64,000 nt of DNA, from contig NZ_BMVL01000002.1 in assembly GCF_014650695.1 (NCBI RefSeq), forward strand, positions 424,721-488,720. Direction: 5' to 3'. This DNA is from Streptomyces avidinii (GTDB taxonomy: Bacteria > Actinomycetota > Actinomycetes > Streptomycetales > Streptomycetaceae). A program made the position numbers and the translations under genes. Shown here piece after piece: positions 51,581-60,797 of the stretch (its first letter is position 1; each line of letters starts with the position of its first letter). Under the pieces are notes generated by a model. It saw only the letters and a program-made list of their open reading frames with translations. It was not told the origin of the DNA and did no database searches.

Positions 51581-51859
51581 ATGGGCATCGTTGCGTGGAT
51601 TCTCATCGGTCTGTTTGCCGGCCTCATCGCCAAGGCGATCATGCCTGGCAAGGACCCGGGCGGCATCATCGTCACCATGCTCATCGGCATCGTGGGAGGC
51701 CTTCTCGGCGGCTGGCTCGGCAAGGTCATCTTCGGCGTCGACTCCATCGACGGCTTCTTCGACCTCTCCACTTGGATCGCCGCCATCATCGGCTCCATCA
51801 TCCTCCTGGCCCTCTACCGCCTGGCCATCGGAAGCCGGCACTCTCACCGACATGCCTGA
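51581..51859 (+). CDS. GlsB/YeaQ/YmgE-family membrane protein (second copy)
   Basis: The 92-residue protein has the same three-helix layout as the product of 39593-39856 (IVAWILIGLFAGLIAKAIMP; IIVTMLIGIVGGLLGGWLGK; TWIAAIIGSIILLALYRLA) and ends in a His-rich tail (SRHSHRHA). The tail is a difference that might bind metal. GCAGGAGAC precedes ATG 51581. No other gene is seen in the 280 bases before it. Confidence 0.92.
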   Translation: MGIVAWILIGLFAGLIAKAIMPGKDPGGIIVTMLIGIVGGLLGGWLGKVIFGVDSIDGFFDLSTWIAAIIGSIILLALYRLAIGSRHSHRHA

Positions 51860-52028
51860 GTGCGGCCGCGGTGTGTCGGCGTAGGACGCCCCTCGCCTCC
51901 GGAACGCCGTCCACGCCCAATGCGCAGGGCCGACCGACGCCGTCAGATGGCGGGCAGATGCGGATGCGCACACCATGACCGTGACGTCACACCCCCGATC
52001 CGCCCGAGAAGGGCCCGACGGAGATCCC

Positions 52029-52919
52029 ATGCCCCAGGAAGAGCCCCAGCTCCCCGACCCGGTGACACTCCACCCGCGCCCTCCCTTTCCGGACCAGGAG
52101 CAGGACCATCCCGGCTCCACGGAGCGGATGCAGCCACCACCCGACCACGGCGAGGACTCGTACCAGGGGCACGACGTACTGCTCGACCGGGCGGCGGTCG
52201 TCACCGGCGGCGATTCCGGCATCGGCAGGGCCGTCTGCCTGGCGTTCGCCCGCGAAGGTGCGGACATCGTCTTCACCCACCTCCCCGAAGAGGCGGACGA
52301 GGCTGCCGAGACGGCGCGCCTGATCCGCGCGGCGGGCCGCAAGGCCGTACCGGTCGCATGTGACATCCGTGACGAGGAGCAGTGCGCGGCCCTGATCGAC
52401 CGGGCCGTGCACGAACTCGGGCGCATCGATCTCCTCGTCAACAACGCCGCCTACCAGATGTCTCAGCCCGACGGCATCGAAGCCATCACCACGGAGCAGT
52501 TCGACCGGGTGATGAAGACCAACCTGTACGGGATGTTCTGGCTGACCCGTAAGGCCCTGGAACACATGCCCCGTGGCGGCTCGATCCTCAACACCACCTC
52601 CGTGCAGGGCTACCAGCCGAGCCCGCATCTCCTCGACTACGCGATGACGAAGTCGGCGATCATCTCCTTCACCCACGGACTGGCCCAGATGCTCGCCGAG
52701 CGCGGCATCCGCGTCAACGGTGTCGCACCCGGGCCCGTGTGGACGCCGCTGATCCCCGCCACGATGCCCGACGCGACGAAGTTCGGCGAGCAGTCACCCC
52801 TGGGCCGGCCCGCCCAGCCCGCCGAGATGGCTCCCGCCTACGTGTTCCTGGCCTCGCCCCAGGCGAGCTACATCACCGGAGAGGTCGTCAACGCCACCGG
52901 CGGCACGCCTCTCCGCTGA
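52029..52919 (+). CDS. SDR oxidoreductase (YghA-like)
   Basis: The 296-residue protein has a Pro/Glu-rich leader with PFPDQEQDHPG and PDHGEDSYQGHD, typical of the YghA-like SDR group. It continues with VVTGGDSGIGRAVCLAFARE, the NNAA motif and YAMTKSA as YxxxK. The end, SYITGEVVNATGGTPL, is also typical. It is a cytoplasmic NAD(P)-dependent oxidoreductase, often stress-associated. ATG 52029 has GACGGAG upstream; an ATG at 51975 would add 18 residues. Confidence 0.9.
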   Translation: MPQEEPQLPDPVTLHPRPPFPDQEQDHPGSTERMQPPPDHGEDSYQGHDVLLDRAAVVTGGDSGIGRAVCLAFAREGADIVFTHLPEEADEAAETARLIRAAGRKAVPVACDIRDEEQCAALIDRAVHELGRIDLLVNNAAYQMSQPDGIEAITTEQFDRVMKTNLYGMFWLTRKALEHMPRGGSILNTTSVQGYQPSPHLLDYAMTKSAIISFTHGLAQMLAERGIRVNGVAPGPVWTPLIPATMPDATKFGEQSPLGRPAQPAEMAPAYVFLASPQASYITGEVVNATGGTPLR

Positions 52920-53014
52920 CCCGGACCGGACCGGACCCTGCAAGGCCACCGGGCTGGAAAATCCGACTCGCCTGGGCCGATCGTCGTTCGCGGCCCGTGA
53001 CCACGCTGGGGCGG

Positions 53015-53165
53015 ACGGCCTACCGGGGCGTCGAGGCGATTGACGGCAATCAGCCCCTCGGCCGCCAGCAGTGCACCATGCGCGTTCCGTTGCTCCATCA
53101 GGATGCAGAGGGTGTACGCCGCGTCCTCGAGTTCGCCACGTACGCCCGCCTCGTCGGGTGCCTAC
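53015..53165 (-). pseudogene. DUF5133 remnant
   Basis: The minus strand reads ELEDAAYTLCILMEQRNAHG followed by ALLAAEGLIAVN. This is the DUF5133 core (compare MEDVVYTLCVSTGTCDVDAA at 50031). There is no start and the front is missing. The stretch up to 53312 contains nothing recognisable. Confidence 0.6.
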
Positions 53166-53312
53166 GGCCCGGCGGCCGACGGTTCCGCACATCGGCCGCA
53201 GGCACCCCGTCGGGGCCGGCTCTCGGCGGACCGAGCCGCGTCAGCGACGATCCGCCGGGACGTGGCCGCAGTCCGGGGGGATCTCCAGGATGCCCCCGGC
53301 TCGCGGTGGGAG

Positions 53313-54209
53313 TCAGATTTCGGCGAGGCGACGGCGGGCCACCGCGAGGGACCGACCGCGTGGGGCGTTGCTCCACGGGTCGCGCTTCAGGAGATCTTCG
53401 ACCATGGTGAGAGTCCATCGGCGCGCGCCGAGAGCCGGATCGTCGAGTTCGCCCCACTCCATGGGGGCGGCAACGGGGGCGCCGGCCCGCGCGCGGACCG
53501 CGTAGGGCGCTACCGCCGTCTGGGCGTACCCGTTGCGCTGGACATCCAGGTAGAGCCGGCCCTTACGGGCCTCCTTGCGCGGCGCTGTGGTGAGCTGATC
53601 GGGGTGACGGGAGGAGAGCTTCTCGGCGAGATCGCGGGCGAATCCGCGCACCTCCTCGAAAGGGGCCTTGCGGTCCAGGGGGACGATGATGTGGATACCG
53701 CGCGAGCCGGTGGTCATCGGCAGCGAGGGCAGTGACAGTTCTTCGAGCAGCTCGTGGAGCCAATGCGCGGCCTGCCGCACCGGTGCGAATCCCTCATCGG
53801 CCGGATCGAGATCGAAGACGACTCGGTCCGGGTGGTCGGGCCGGTCCGCCTTGGAGAGCCAGCGGTGCGGAGTGATGCACCCTTGATTGGCCAGATAGAT
53901 CAAGCTCGCCCTGTCGTCGCACAGGACGTGGGTGACGGTGCCCGCCTCTTTCGGCAGTTCGGCACGGTCGATCCAGTCCGGGAAATGGTCCGGCACTTCC
54001 TTCTGCATGAACCCCGGCCCCTCGATCCCGTCCGGGTGGCGCTCCAGCATCAGCGGGCGGCCCCTCAGATGGGGCACCATCCGTGCCGCCACGGCACGGT
54101 AGTAGTCCACCAGGTCCCCCTTGGATATTCCGTCCGCGGGAAACAGCAGCTTCTCCGGCCGTGAGATCTCGACGGTGCGCCGCCCGGCCTGGATCTTCGT
54201 CTTGCTCAC
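53313..54209 (-). CDS. LigD-type polymerase/primase domain protein
   Basis: The 298-residue protein matches the polymerase domain of bacterial LigD used in non-homologous end joining: RPEKLLFPADGISKGDLVDY, the catalytic DLDP (VVFDLDPAD) and the later SRGIHIIVPLDRK motif. It is a stand-alone form without ligase or nuclease domains. It adds nucleotides or ribonucleotides at broken ends. GTG 54209 has GGGAGGCGG upstream. A remnant of an ATP-dependent ligase is elsewhere, at 41640. No Ku gene is in the window. Confidence 0.92.
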   Translation of the reverse strand: MSKTKIQAGRRTVEISRPEKLLFPADGISKGDLVDYYRAVAARMVPHLRGRPLMLERHPDGIEGPGFMQKEVPDHFPDWIDRAELPKEAGTVTHVLCDDRASLIYLANQGCITPHRWLSKADRPDHPDRVVFDLDPADEGFAPVRQAAHWLHELLEELSLPSLPMTTGSRGIHIIVPLDRKAPFEEVRGFARDLAEKLSSRHPDQLTTAPRKEARKGRLYLDVQRNGYAQTAVAPYAVRARAGAPVAAPMEWGELDDPALGARRWTLTMVEDLLKRDPWSNAPRGRSLAVARRRLAEI

Positions 54210-54342
54210 TCCGCCTCCCTCGCATGGTGTCTTCTCGTCCTGACGACTCGGCCTCTCACGCGTGTATGCGGTGCGGATACCCGGTTTCGGCCCTGGCACG
54301 TCCGGAATGCTCTGGAACACCGCCTCCCCGAGGACAATTCGC

Positions 54343-55010
54343 CGCACACGGATTCGACCTGATCATCGCGGCCGAGGACGACACCCTCGCCTCAGCCGCG
54401 GCGACGCTGGTCACCCAGGGCACACGCGTGGAGGCCATCCGGACCGATCTGACCACCCGGGAGGGCGTGGAGAGCCTGCACCGTGCCATAACGGCCACCC
54501 GGCGGCCGGTAGCGGCGGCCGCGCTGAACGCCGGCGTCGGGCAGGGCGGCGCCTTCCTGGAGACCGATCTGGCGGACGAGCTGGAGATCATCGACCTGAA
54601 CATCACATCCACGGTCCACCTGGCCAAACGACTGCTGCCAGGGATGGTGGAGGTCCTTCCAGGCCGTGTACAACGCGAGCAAATCGTTCCTCCAGTCGTT
54701 CGCACAAGCACTGCAGAACGAGCTGAAGGACACCGGGGTGACCGTCACCTCGTTGATGCCCGGTCCGACCGAGACCGAGTTCTTCGAGCGGGCCGACATG
54801 CTGGACACGAAGGTCGGCCAGGCGGACAAGGACGATCCGGCCCAGGTGGCCGCGCAGGGCTTCGAGGCGATGATGGCCGGGAAGGACAAGGTCGTCGCCG
54901 GCTCCTGGAAGACCAAGGCGCAAGGTCTGGCCAATCGAGTCCTGCCCGACAGCGTCAAGGCGCAGGCTCACCGCGGCATGGCGGAACCCGGTTCGGGGGC
55001 CGGAGGGTGA
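54343..55010 (+). pseudogene. SDR pseudogene, related to 14689-15489
   Basis: The frame starts inside an SDR (FAAHGFDLIIAAEDD), lacking the cofactor motif. It continues through LNAGVGQGGAFLETDLADEL to LLPGMVE. The segment carrying the catalytic Ser is deleted and the frame changes near 54660. The remainder (YNASKSFLQSFAQALQNELK to KAQAHRGMAEPG) is intact. It is a broken relative of the SDR at 14689. Confidence 0.85.
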
Positions 55011-55032
55011 TCGGGACGCCGTTCTGGTCTGC

Positions 55033-55190
55033 TCACAGGCTGCCCCGGGTGAGGAGGCGGCGTACGGCCTCTTCCACGGCGCCGTGCGTCGCACGGTCCC
55101 CGCCCCGCGCTCGGCGCTCGCGTCGAGCGCGTCGAGCGCGGGACGAATCGTGACGCCGTCCTCGAAGAGTTCGATCACTGGCGGGTCGAC
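55033..55190 (-). pseudogene. Short remnant of unknown family
   Basis: The minus strand reads VDPPVIELFEDGVTIRPALD then ALDAS, and after a frame change AVEEAVRRLLTRGSL with a stop at 55033. It is protein-like but I do not recognise it. The following 55191-55438 holds nothing I can name. Confidence 0.3.
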
Positions 55191-55438
55191 GTGAGGCGCA
55201 CGGCACACGGCACACAGCCGGGGCGAGGTACCGGCTCACCTCGCGGCCGGCGCGTGCCTCCGCGCTCCGGCAGCCGGCGGGGAAGGTTCCGACTCATCCG
55301 TGATGCGGTGGCCCTCGGACTCGACGAAGCGGAATCCGCCGGCGCGCCGACGGGCACAGCCGGGTCGATCTGGGCGACTCGTACGGAGTCTCACGACCGG
55401 CCCCGCGCCCCGGACGGCTCAGCTGACATACCGCATGT

Positions 55439-56359
55439 CTACCGGCCGGGTCGGTCCGCACTCCCCCGCTCCGAACGCCACGCGGTATCGCGGCGTTCGT
55501 CGGCGTGGCCGCCGGCGCCCAGCAGGCCGGTGGCTTCGAAGGGCTGCGTACGCTCGAGGCGCGGCAGTTCAGTGCGGGCGACGTGAGTGACGACGGCCGG
55601 GAGACAGGCCCGTACCGGTTGCACGGCACGAAGCCAGGCGGGCACGTAGACGGACGTCGCCCGTCGTTCCGCGGCGGTAGCCAGTCGGTCGGCGACCTGG
55701 GCCGCCGGGTACACCTTACGCGCGGGCGCCGGCATGTGGGCGCGCAGTTCGCGCAGGACGGCATAGCGGTCAGCGTCCCGGACCATGTCCGTGTCGGTCC
55801 AGTTGATGTAGGCGATGCCGACTGCCACACCTCGGTGGGCGAGCTCCGCGCGCAGGGCGTGCGCGAAGGACTCGACGCCCGCCTTGGAGGCACAGTACGC
55901 GCTCATGAGGGGGGACGTCCCCATGGACGCCAGGGATGCGACTTGCATGTAGTAGCCGTGCGTGTCGAGGAGGTCGGGCAGGAAGCAGCGTGCTGTCGCC
56001 GCACTGCCGATGAGATTGACCTCGATGACACGCCGCCAGACCTGCGGATCCGAGTCGGCGAAGGGGCCCCCTTCGGCGACGCCTGCATTGCCCACCACTA
56101 CGGAGGCCGGTCCCAGGCGGGTGCGGACCTGTCGGGCCGTGTCGGCCATGGCCGCATCGTCGGTCACGTCGACCTCCCAGCAGGCCGATTCGTTGCGCAA
56201 GCAACTGGCCACCTCCTGGAGGCGTGCTCCTTCCAGGCCCAGGAGGGCCACTCGCGCACCCCGATCGTCCAACGCCCGAGCCAGGGCCGCTCCCAGCCCG
56301 CGCGCCGCTCCGGTCACCACGACCGTGCGGCCCCGCAGGGGCCGGCTGTCCCTCCGCAT
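55439..56359 (-). CDS. Short-chain dehydrogenase/reductase with extended C-terminus
   Basis: The 306-residue protein has VVVTGAARGLGAALARALDD, the NAG motif (VVGNAGVAEGGPF), catalytic Ser in QVASLASMGTS and YCASKAG. A C-terminal region of about 80 residues follows the SDR core, longer than usual. ATG 56359 is used; a GTG six bases upstream is possible. It is divergent from the M20 amidohydrolase gene with 169 bases between them. Substrate unknown. Confidence 0.88.
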   Translation of the reverse strand: MRRDSRPLRGRTVVVTGAARGLGAALARALDDRGARVALLGLEGARLQEVASCLRNESACWEVDVTDDAAMADTARQVRTRLGPASVVVGNAGVAEGGPFADSDPQVWRRVIEVNLIGSAATARCFLPDLLDTHGYYMQVASLASMGTSPLMSAYCASKAGVESFAHALRAELAHRGVAVGIAYINWTDTDMVRDADRYAVLRELRAHMPAPARKVYPAAQVADRLATAAERRATSVYVPAWLRAVQPVRACLPAVVTHVARTELPRLERTQPFEATGLLGAGGHADERRDTAWRSERGSADRPGR

Positions 56360-56528
56360 GCCCACGTGGCGCCACCGCCCATCCGTAACCGTGTCGTCCG
56401 GTCCTCCTGTTTCCAGGATGCGCCTGCTGAGCAGTCACCCGCAGACCGAGGGCTTCACGGCCGGGCGCAAACGCGCGTAATCGGCCGCCCGCTGGACAGA
56501 AGCGGGCACGGGGATGCGAGGAGGCGAC

Positions 56529-57734
56529 ATGGGCGACGTGCGCGATCCATCCGATGAGCTGTACGCGCGACTACGGCGGGAATGCGGCCGCCGGGCGGAC
56601 GAGCTGTGGGCCGTCAGCCGCGCCCTGCACGCGGACCCCGAGCTCGCCTACGAGGAGCACCGCGCGGCCCGGCTGCTCACTGACGAACTCCGGCGGGCGG
56701 GGTTCGCCGTCGAGCCGGGGACCGCCGGACTCGACACGGCTTTCGTGGCTCGTGCGGGAGGCGGGCGGGGTCGGTGCGTGGCACTGCTGTTGGAGTATGA
56801 CGCGCTGCCTGACCTGGGACACGCATGTGGACACAATCTGATCGCCGCGGCCGGGCTCGGTGCCGCACTGGCGTTGCGCAGTGTCCTGGAGGACGAGTTC
56901 GAGGGCACGGTGCTCGCCGTGGGGACGCCGGCGGAGGAGCGGGGCGGCGGCAAGGTCGCTCTCGCCGAGGCGGGGGTGTTCGACGGTGTGGATGCTGCGT
57001 TGATGTTCCATCCCGGCGTGCACGACTGGTCATGGGCGCCGCTGACCGCGCAGACGCAGGTGCGCGTGGGCTTTCACGGCCGGGCAGCGCATCCGACGGG
57101 CGATCCCACCCGCGGGATCGATGCCCTGGCCGCCCTCATCCAGCTGTTCAACACGGCCGCCGTGATGAGCAGGCGGTTGCCGTCCGGCTCACACGTGCAG
57201 GGGATCGTCACCGAGGGCGGCAGCGCGACCAACATCGTGCCGGCCTTCGCCGAAGGCCTGTTCGGTCTGCGTGCGGCCACGAGCGCCGCCCTCGATGCGC
57301 TGGTGGCCGAAATCGGCGCCTGGGCGGAAGGGGTGGCTGCCGCGACCGGCACCACGGTGGAGGTGACCCGCCTGGGCAGGGGCTACGCCCACTTCCGGGA
57401 CAACGACGTCCTCTCGGACCGGTTCGGCCTGCACATCGCACGCTCCGGCATCCGACTCACCCAGCCCGTCGGCGGGGTGTTCCCGGGCTCGTCCGACATC
57501 GGCGACGTCAGCAGCCGCGTCCCCGCCATCCATCCGTTCGTCGCCATCCTGGGCGGCGAGGCCTCGGACCACACCCCCGCCTTCGCGCGCGCCGCCGCCT
57601 CGGAACGGGGCCGCGAGGTGATGCTGGCGGCCGCCGAAGCCCTGGCGTGCACGGCAGCCGACGTCCTCACCGACGCCGGAATCGCCGCCCGGGCCTGGGC
57701 CCGCCAGCGGGAGAAGGCGGCGGCGGGCCTCTGA
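56529..57734 (+). CDS. M20-family amidohydrolase
   Basis: The 401-residue protein has M20 features: RALHADPELAYEEHRAARLL, the metal-binding GHACGHNLIAAAGLGAA, the catalytic Glu in VGTPAEERGGGKV, and FHGRAAHPTGDP at the dimerisation domain. It resembles the AbgB-like group that removes acyl or aminobenzoyl groups from amino acids. GAGGAGG precedes ATG 56529. It is cytoplasmic and apparently monocistronic. Confidence 0.92.
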   Translation: MGDVRDPSDELYARLRRECGRRADELWAVSRALHADPELAYEEHRAARLLTDELRRAGFAVEPGTAGLDTAFVARAGGGRGRCVALLLEYDALPDLGHACGHNLIAAAGLGAALALRSVLEDEFEGTVLAVGTPAEERGGGKVALAEAGVFDGVDAALMFHPGVHDWSWAPLTAQTQVRVGFHGRAAHPTGDPTRGIDALAALIQLFNTAAVMSRRLPSGSHVQGIVTEGGSATNIVPAFAEGLFGLRAATSAALDALVAEIGAWAEGVAAATGTTVEVTRLGRGYAHFRDNDVLSDRFGLHIARSGIRLTQPVGGVFPGSSDIGDVSSRVPAIHPFVAILGGEASDHTPAFARAAASERGREVMLAAAEALACTAADVLTDAGIAARAWARQREKAAAGL

Positions 57735-57835
57735 CGCCCGGGCCGCGGCCCACAATCACGTCCCGACCGGCCGTACGAGAGCACTGCGGTCCCGGGCCGG
57801 GGACCCTTCCGCTCCCCCGCACAAGAGCCCGCCGC

Positions 57836-58045
57836 TCACGACACCCCCTCCGTCTCCCGATAGAAGGCCGGGGCCTTGCGCACCAGCGCGGACTGATGGC
57901 TTCGACGGAAGTCCGGCGCGTCCAGCCACGGCGCGACCAGGCCACGCAGCACCTACACGGCCTCGCCCCGCTGCTTGCCCAGCCTTCGTACGTCCAGCAC
58001 AGCCGCCGAGGCGTCGAACGAGGGAAACGGAAGGAACGTCTGCAC
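57836..58045 (-). pseudogene. MSMEG_6728-type protein (endonuclease V/pyrimidine-dimer glycosylase-like), broken
   Basis: From a GTG at 58045, after GGAGGACC, the frame reads QTFLPFPSFDASAAVLDVRR then LGKQRGEAV, a TAG stop, and VLRGLVAP. It continues to FRRSHQSALVRKAPAFYRET before stopping. This matches the start and end of MSMEG_6728-type proteins (Q-TFLP, RRLGKQR-E-LQVLRGL, HQS-L-RK-P-YYR). The TAG stands where Gln is usual, and most of the middle is missing. Confidence 0.7.
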
Positions 58046-58315
58046 GAGGTCCTCCGCCGATACGGCAGTGCAACCAGTACGCGTGTGCCGCGACGCACTG
58101 CCCTGCGGGCACAGTGCGAGCCTGGCAGAGGCCCCGGAGCAACGCGCCCGCACACATCCCGTAGGACGATCGGATCCGGTCTTCCCATGTGCCGCAACGA
58201 ACGGCACGGCCCGACCTCGCGACGAGAGCTCCTGGTCCGAATTGCGTGAGATGCGGCGCGGTCGGGGTACGCGCACCATGGCCGTGACACCACACTGTCG
58301 ATGAAGGGTTCCGTC
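58046..58315. other. 270-base gap with no recognisable gene
   Basis: It probably contains the promoter of the next gene. A GGGTAC at about 58265-58270 could be a sigma-B-like -10, but no GNNT is found at the usual 14-16 base distance. Confidence 0.4.
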
Positions 58316-58645
58316 ATGCCCCGAGGGTCCAACCCCAAGCGCGAGCGTCAGTACGAACACATCAAGGAGTCCGGTGAGAAGCGCGGTATGTCGGAGGGCC
58401 GGGCGAAGGAGATGGCCTCCCGGACGGTGAACAAGGAACGCGCCCAATCAGGGGAGAGCAAGACAGCGAGCCGCAGTTCCACCCAGGGCAAGTCCGCCTC
58501 GCAGCGCGGCGGCGAGAAGTCCCGTGGCGGTGGCAGCTCCTCAGAACGCACCAAGGACGACCTCTACCAGGAGGCGAAGAAGCGCGGGATCGAGGGCCGT
58601 TCCACGATGACCAAGCAGCAGCTCAAGAACGCACTCGATCACTGA
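58316..58645 (+). CDS. Rho-N/SAP-like small basic protein (plasmid-stabilisation type)
   Basis: The 109-residue protein begins MPRGSNPKRERQYEHIKESG, continues with GMSEGRAKEMASRTVNKERA and ends with a Rho-N-like helix-extended-loop-helix motif (TKDDLYQEAKKRGIEGRSTM then TKQQLKNAL). Such proteins are annotated as plasmid stabilisation proteins and may bind nucleic acid. The middle is Ser/Gly-rich and probably flexible. ATG 58316 is used; an ATG at 58301 is in frame. A copy of the C-terminal motif is fused to another gene at 63178-63288. Confidence 0.82.
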   Translation: MPRGSNPKRERQYEHIKESGEKRGMSEGRAKEMASRTVNKERAQSGESKTASRSSTQGKSASQRGGEKSRGGGSSSERTKDDLYQEAKKRGIEGRSTMTKQQLKNALDH

Positions 58646-58659
58646 CCGCGGTACGCCGT

Positions 58660-58681
58660 GTCGGGCCGGGGCCGGCCCGAC
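58660..58681 (+). terminator. Hairpin after the Rho-N-like gene
   Basis: GTCGGGCCGG and CCGGCCCGAC form a perfect 10-bp stem with two central G bases, 15 bases past the stop. Confidence 0.65.
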
Positions 58682-58754
58682 CCCCTTCCGCTCGCTCAGG
58701 TCCTACCGCGCGGTGTGCCGTATCCCTACCTCTCCGGAAACAGGAGGAGTCCCT

Positions 58755-59207
58755 GTGGCCGTCCGTCATCAGCTCATCCGGCGCCCCCCTCGAAGCGTGT
58801 GGGCCGTCCTCGCCGACCCGACCCTGTACGGGGAGTGGGTGGTGGGTCCGTCCGAGTCCACACCGCTCGATCAGCTCTGGCCGGAGGTCGGATCCCGGCT
58901 CCGCTACACCGTGCGGGTGGGCCCCTGGTCGACCGAAGGGGTGACAACGGTACGCCACAGGGAACTCGGCAAGGAGCTGGAGCTGGAAGCGTCGTTCAAG
59001 GCCCTCGGCACAGCAAGGATCTTCCTCCAGCTCCGGCCGTGGGGCGAAGAAACCCTCGTCATCTGCGACGAGCACCCCCTGCGCGGCCTGGGCGGCTCCC
59101 TGCACAACTCCGTGATCGAAACAGCCCTCCAGTTCAGGCACCGGGGCATGCTGGCCCGGCTGGCCCGGATCGTGGAGCAGCAGCGGGACGAGGTGCTTCG
59201 TGCCTGA
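58755..59207 (+). CDS. SRPBCC-family protein
   Basis: The 150-residue protein has the SRPBCC pattern: RHQLIRRPPRSVWAVLADPT, LYGEWVVGPSE and EHPLRGLGGSLHNSVIETAL near the end. It would bind a hydrophobic ligand. GTG 58755 follows AGGAGGAG. Its stop overlaps the start of the FAD oxidoreductase gene by eight bases, indicating a functional pair. Confidence 0.85.
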   Translation: MAVRHQLIRRPPRSVWAVLADPTLYGEWVVGPSESTPLDQLWPEVGSRLRYTVRVGPWSTEGVTTVRHRELGKELELEASFKALGTARIFLQLRPWGEETLVICDEHPLRGLGGSLHNSVIETALQFRHRGMLARLARIVEQQRDEVLRA

Positions 59208-60789
59208 CGCGGTGGTGATCGGCGCCGGGCCCAACGGACTGGTGGCCGCGAACCTGCTGCTCGACGCCGGGTGGAGTGTGGAGGTCCTGGAGGCGCAGGA
59301 GGAGCCCGGAGGAGCCGTACGCAGTGACCGCGGGGTGCACCCGGACTACGTCTCGGATGTCTTCAGCGCCTTCTATCCGCTGGCCGCGGCCTCGCCGGTC
59401 CTCGCGCGTCTCGATCTCGCCGCCGAAGGGCTGCGCTGGAGCCATGCCCCCTCCGTCCTGGCCCACCCGCTGACGGACGGCAGGTGCGCGGTGCTGGAGC
59501 GACGGGTACAGGGCACCTGCGCCAGCCTGGCCGGCTTCGAGGCTGCCGACGCCCACGCCTGGGAGGACATGTACCGGACGTGGATCCGGGTGGGGCCGGA
59601 CCTCGTACAGGCCCTGTTCACGCCGTTCCCCCCGGTCCGCTCCGGGCTCCGGCTGGCAGCGAGACTTCGCACCTCCGGGGGCCTGCGGCTGGCCCGGAAG
59701 CTGGCCCTGCCGGTGCGCCGCCTGGGCGAGGAGGAGTTCGCCGGGGAGGGGGGCCGGCTCCTGCTGGCGGGCAACGCCCTGCACGCCGACCTGGCTCCGG
59801 AGGCTGCGGGGAGCGGTGGTTTCGGTTGGCTGATGTCGATGCTCGGCCAGAGCCACGGCTTCCCCGTACCCGTCGGCGGCGCCGGCGCCCTGACCGCGGC
59901 GCTCGTGAGTCGGCTGCGGCGCCGGGGAGGTGTCCTGCGCTGCGGGGAGCGTGTCGCGTCCGTCGTCCTGCGCGGTGGCACGGCGGTCGGTGTCAGGACC
60001 GCGGGCGGGGAGACCGTCGGCGCGCGGCGGGCCGTGCTCGCTGACACGTCGGCACTGGCCCTGTACCGGGACCTCGTGGGCGAGGAGCACCTGCCGTCCC
60101 GCCTCCTGCGGGACCTGGAACGCTTCCAGTGGGACTTCGCGACGTTCAAGGTCGACTGGGCGCTGACCGGCCCGGTGCCGTGGACGGCGCCGCAGGCCAC
60201 CGGCGCGGGGACGGTCCACCTGGCCGACGGCGTCGACGGCCTGACCCGGTTCGCCGCACAGATCGCCATGGGACAGGTCCCCGACGAGCCGTTCGCCCTC
60301 TTCGGCCAGATGACCACGGCGGACCCCAGCCGCTCACCCGCCGGCACCGAGTCGGCGTGGGCCTACACCCACCTCCCGCAACACATCACCTCCGACGCCG
60401 GTCCCGACCGCATCACCGGGCGCTGGGACGCCCGCGAACAGGAAGCCATGGCCGACCGCATGGAAGCACAGGTGGAACGGTTCGCACCCGGCTTCCGCGC
60501 GCTCATCGGCGCCCGCCGAATCCTGGCTCCCACCACCCTCCAGGCCATGGACGAGAACCTCCACAACGGCGCCATCAACAACGGCACCACAGCCCTCCAC
60601 CAGCAGGCGATCTTCCGTCCCACTCCCGGCACGGGCCGCCCGGAGACCCCCGTGAAGGGCCTCTACCTCGCCTCCGCGGCCGCCCACCCCGGCGGCGGCG
60701 TCCACGGAGCACCCGGTGCGAACGCCGCACGGGCCGCCCTGCGCGCACACGGCCTCCACGCGCTCCTCCACCGCGCCCAACGCGTTTGA
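59200..60789 (+). CDS. Phytoene-desaturase-like FAD oxidoreductase
   Basis: The 529-residue protein has the N-terminal dinucleotide fold (AVVIGAGPNGLVAANLLLDA) and the GGAVRS motif of carotenoid-desaturase/amine-oxidase-like flavoproteins, plus the C-terminal GLYLASAAAHPGGGVHGAPG motif (the family's HPGGGV-G-PG-NAA end). It belongs to the large CrtI-like group of which few are true carotenoid enzymes. Coupled translation with the SRPBCC gene suggests they act on the same hydrophobic substrate. GTG is the start. Confidence 0.88.
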   Translation: MPDAVVIGAGPNGLVAANLLLDAGWSVEVLEAQEEPGGAVRSDRGVHPDYVSDVFSAFYPLAAASPVLARLDLAAEGLRWSHAPSVLAHPLTDGRCAVLERRVQGTCASLAGFEAADAHAWEDMYRTWIRVGPDLVQALFTPFPPVRSGLRLAARLRTSGGLRLARKLALPVRRLGEEEFAGEGGRLLLAGNALHADLAPEAAGSGGFGWLMSMLGQSHGFPVPVGGAGALTAALVSRLRRRGGVLRCGERVASVVLRGGTAVGVRTAGGETVGARRAVLADTSALALYRDLVGEEHLPSRLLRDLERFQWDFATFKVDWALTGPVPWTAPQATGAGTVHLADGVDGLTRFAAQIAMGQVPDEPFALFGQMTTADPSRSPAGTESAWAYTHLPQHITSDAGPDRITGRWDAREQEAMADRMEAQVERFAPGFRALIGARRILAPTTLQAMDENLHNGAINNGTTALHQQAIFRPTPGTGRPETPVKGLYLASAAAHPGGGVHGAPGANAARAALRAHGLHALLHRAQRV

Positions 60790-60797
60790 CGCACATG

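Noticed and set aside
58265..58270. Fourth sigma-B-like promoter before the Rho-N-like gene
   Set aside because: GGGTAC is present, but no GNNT occurs 14-16 bases upstream; the nearest is at 17.
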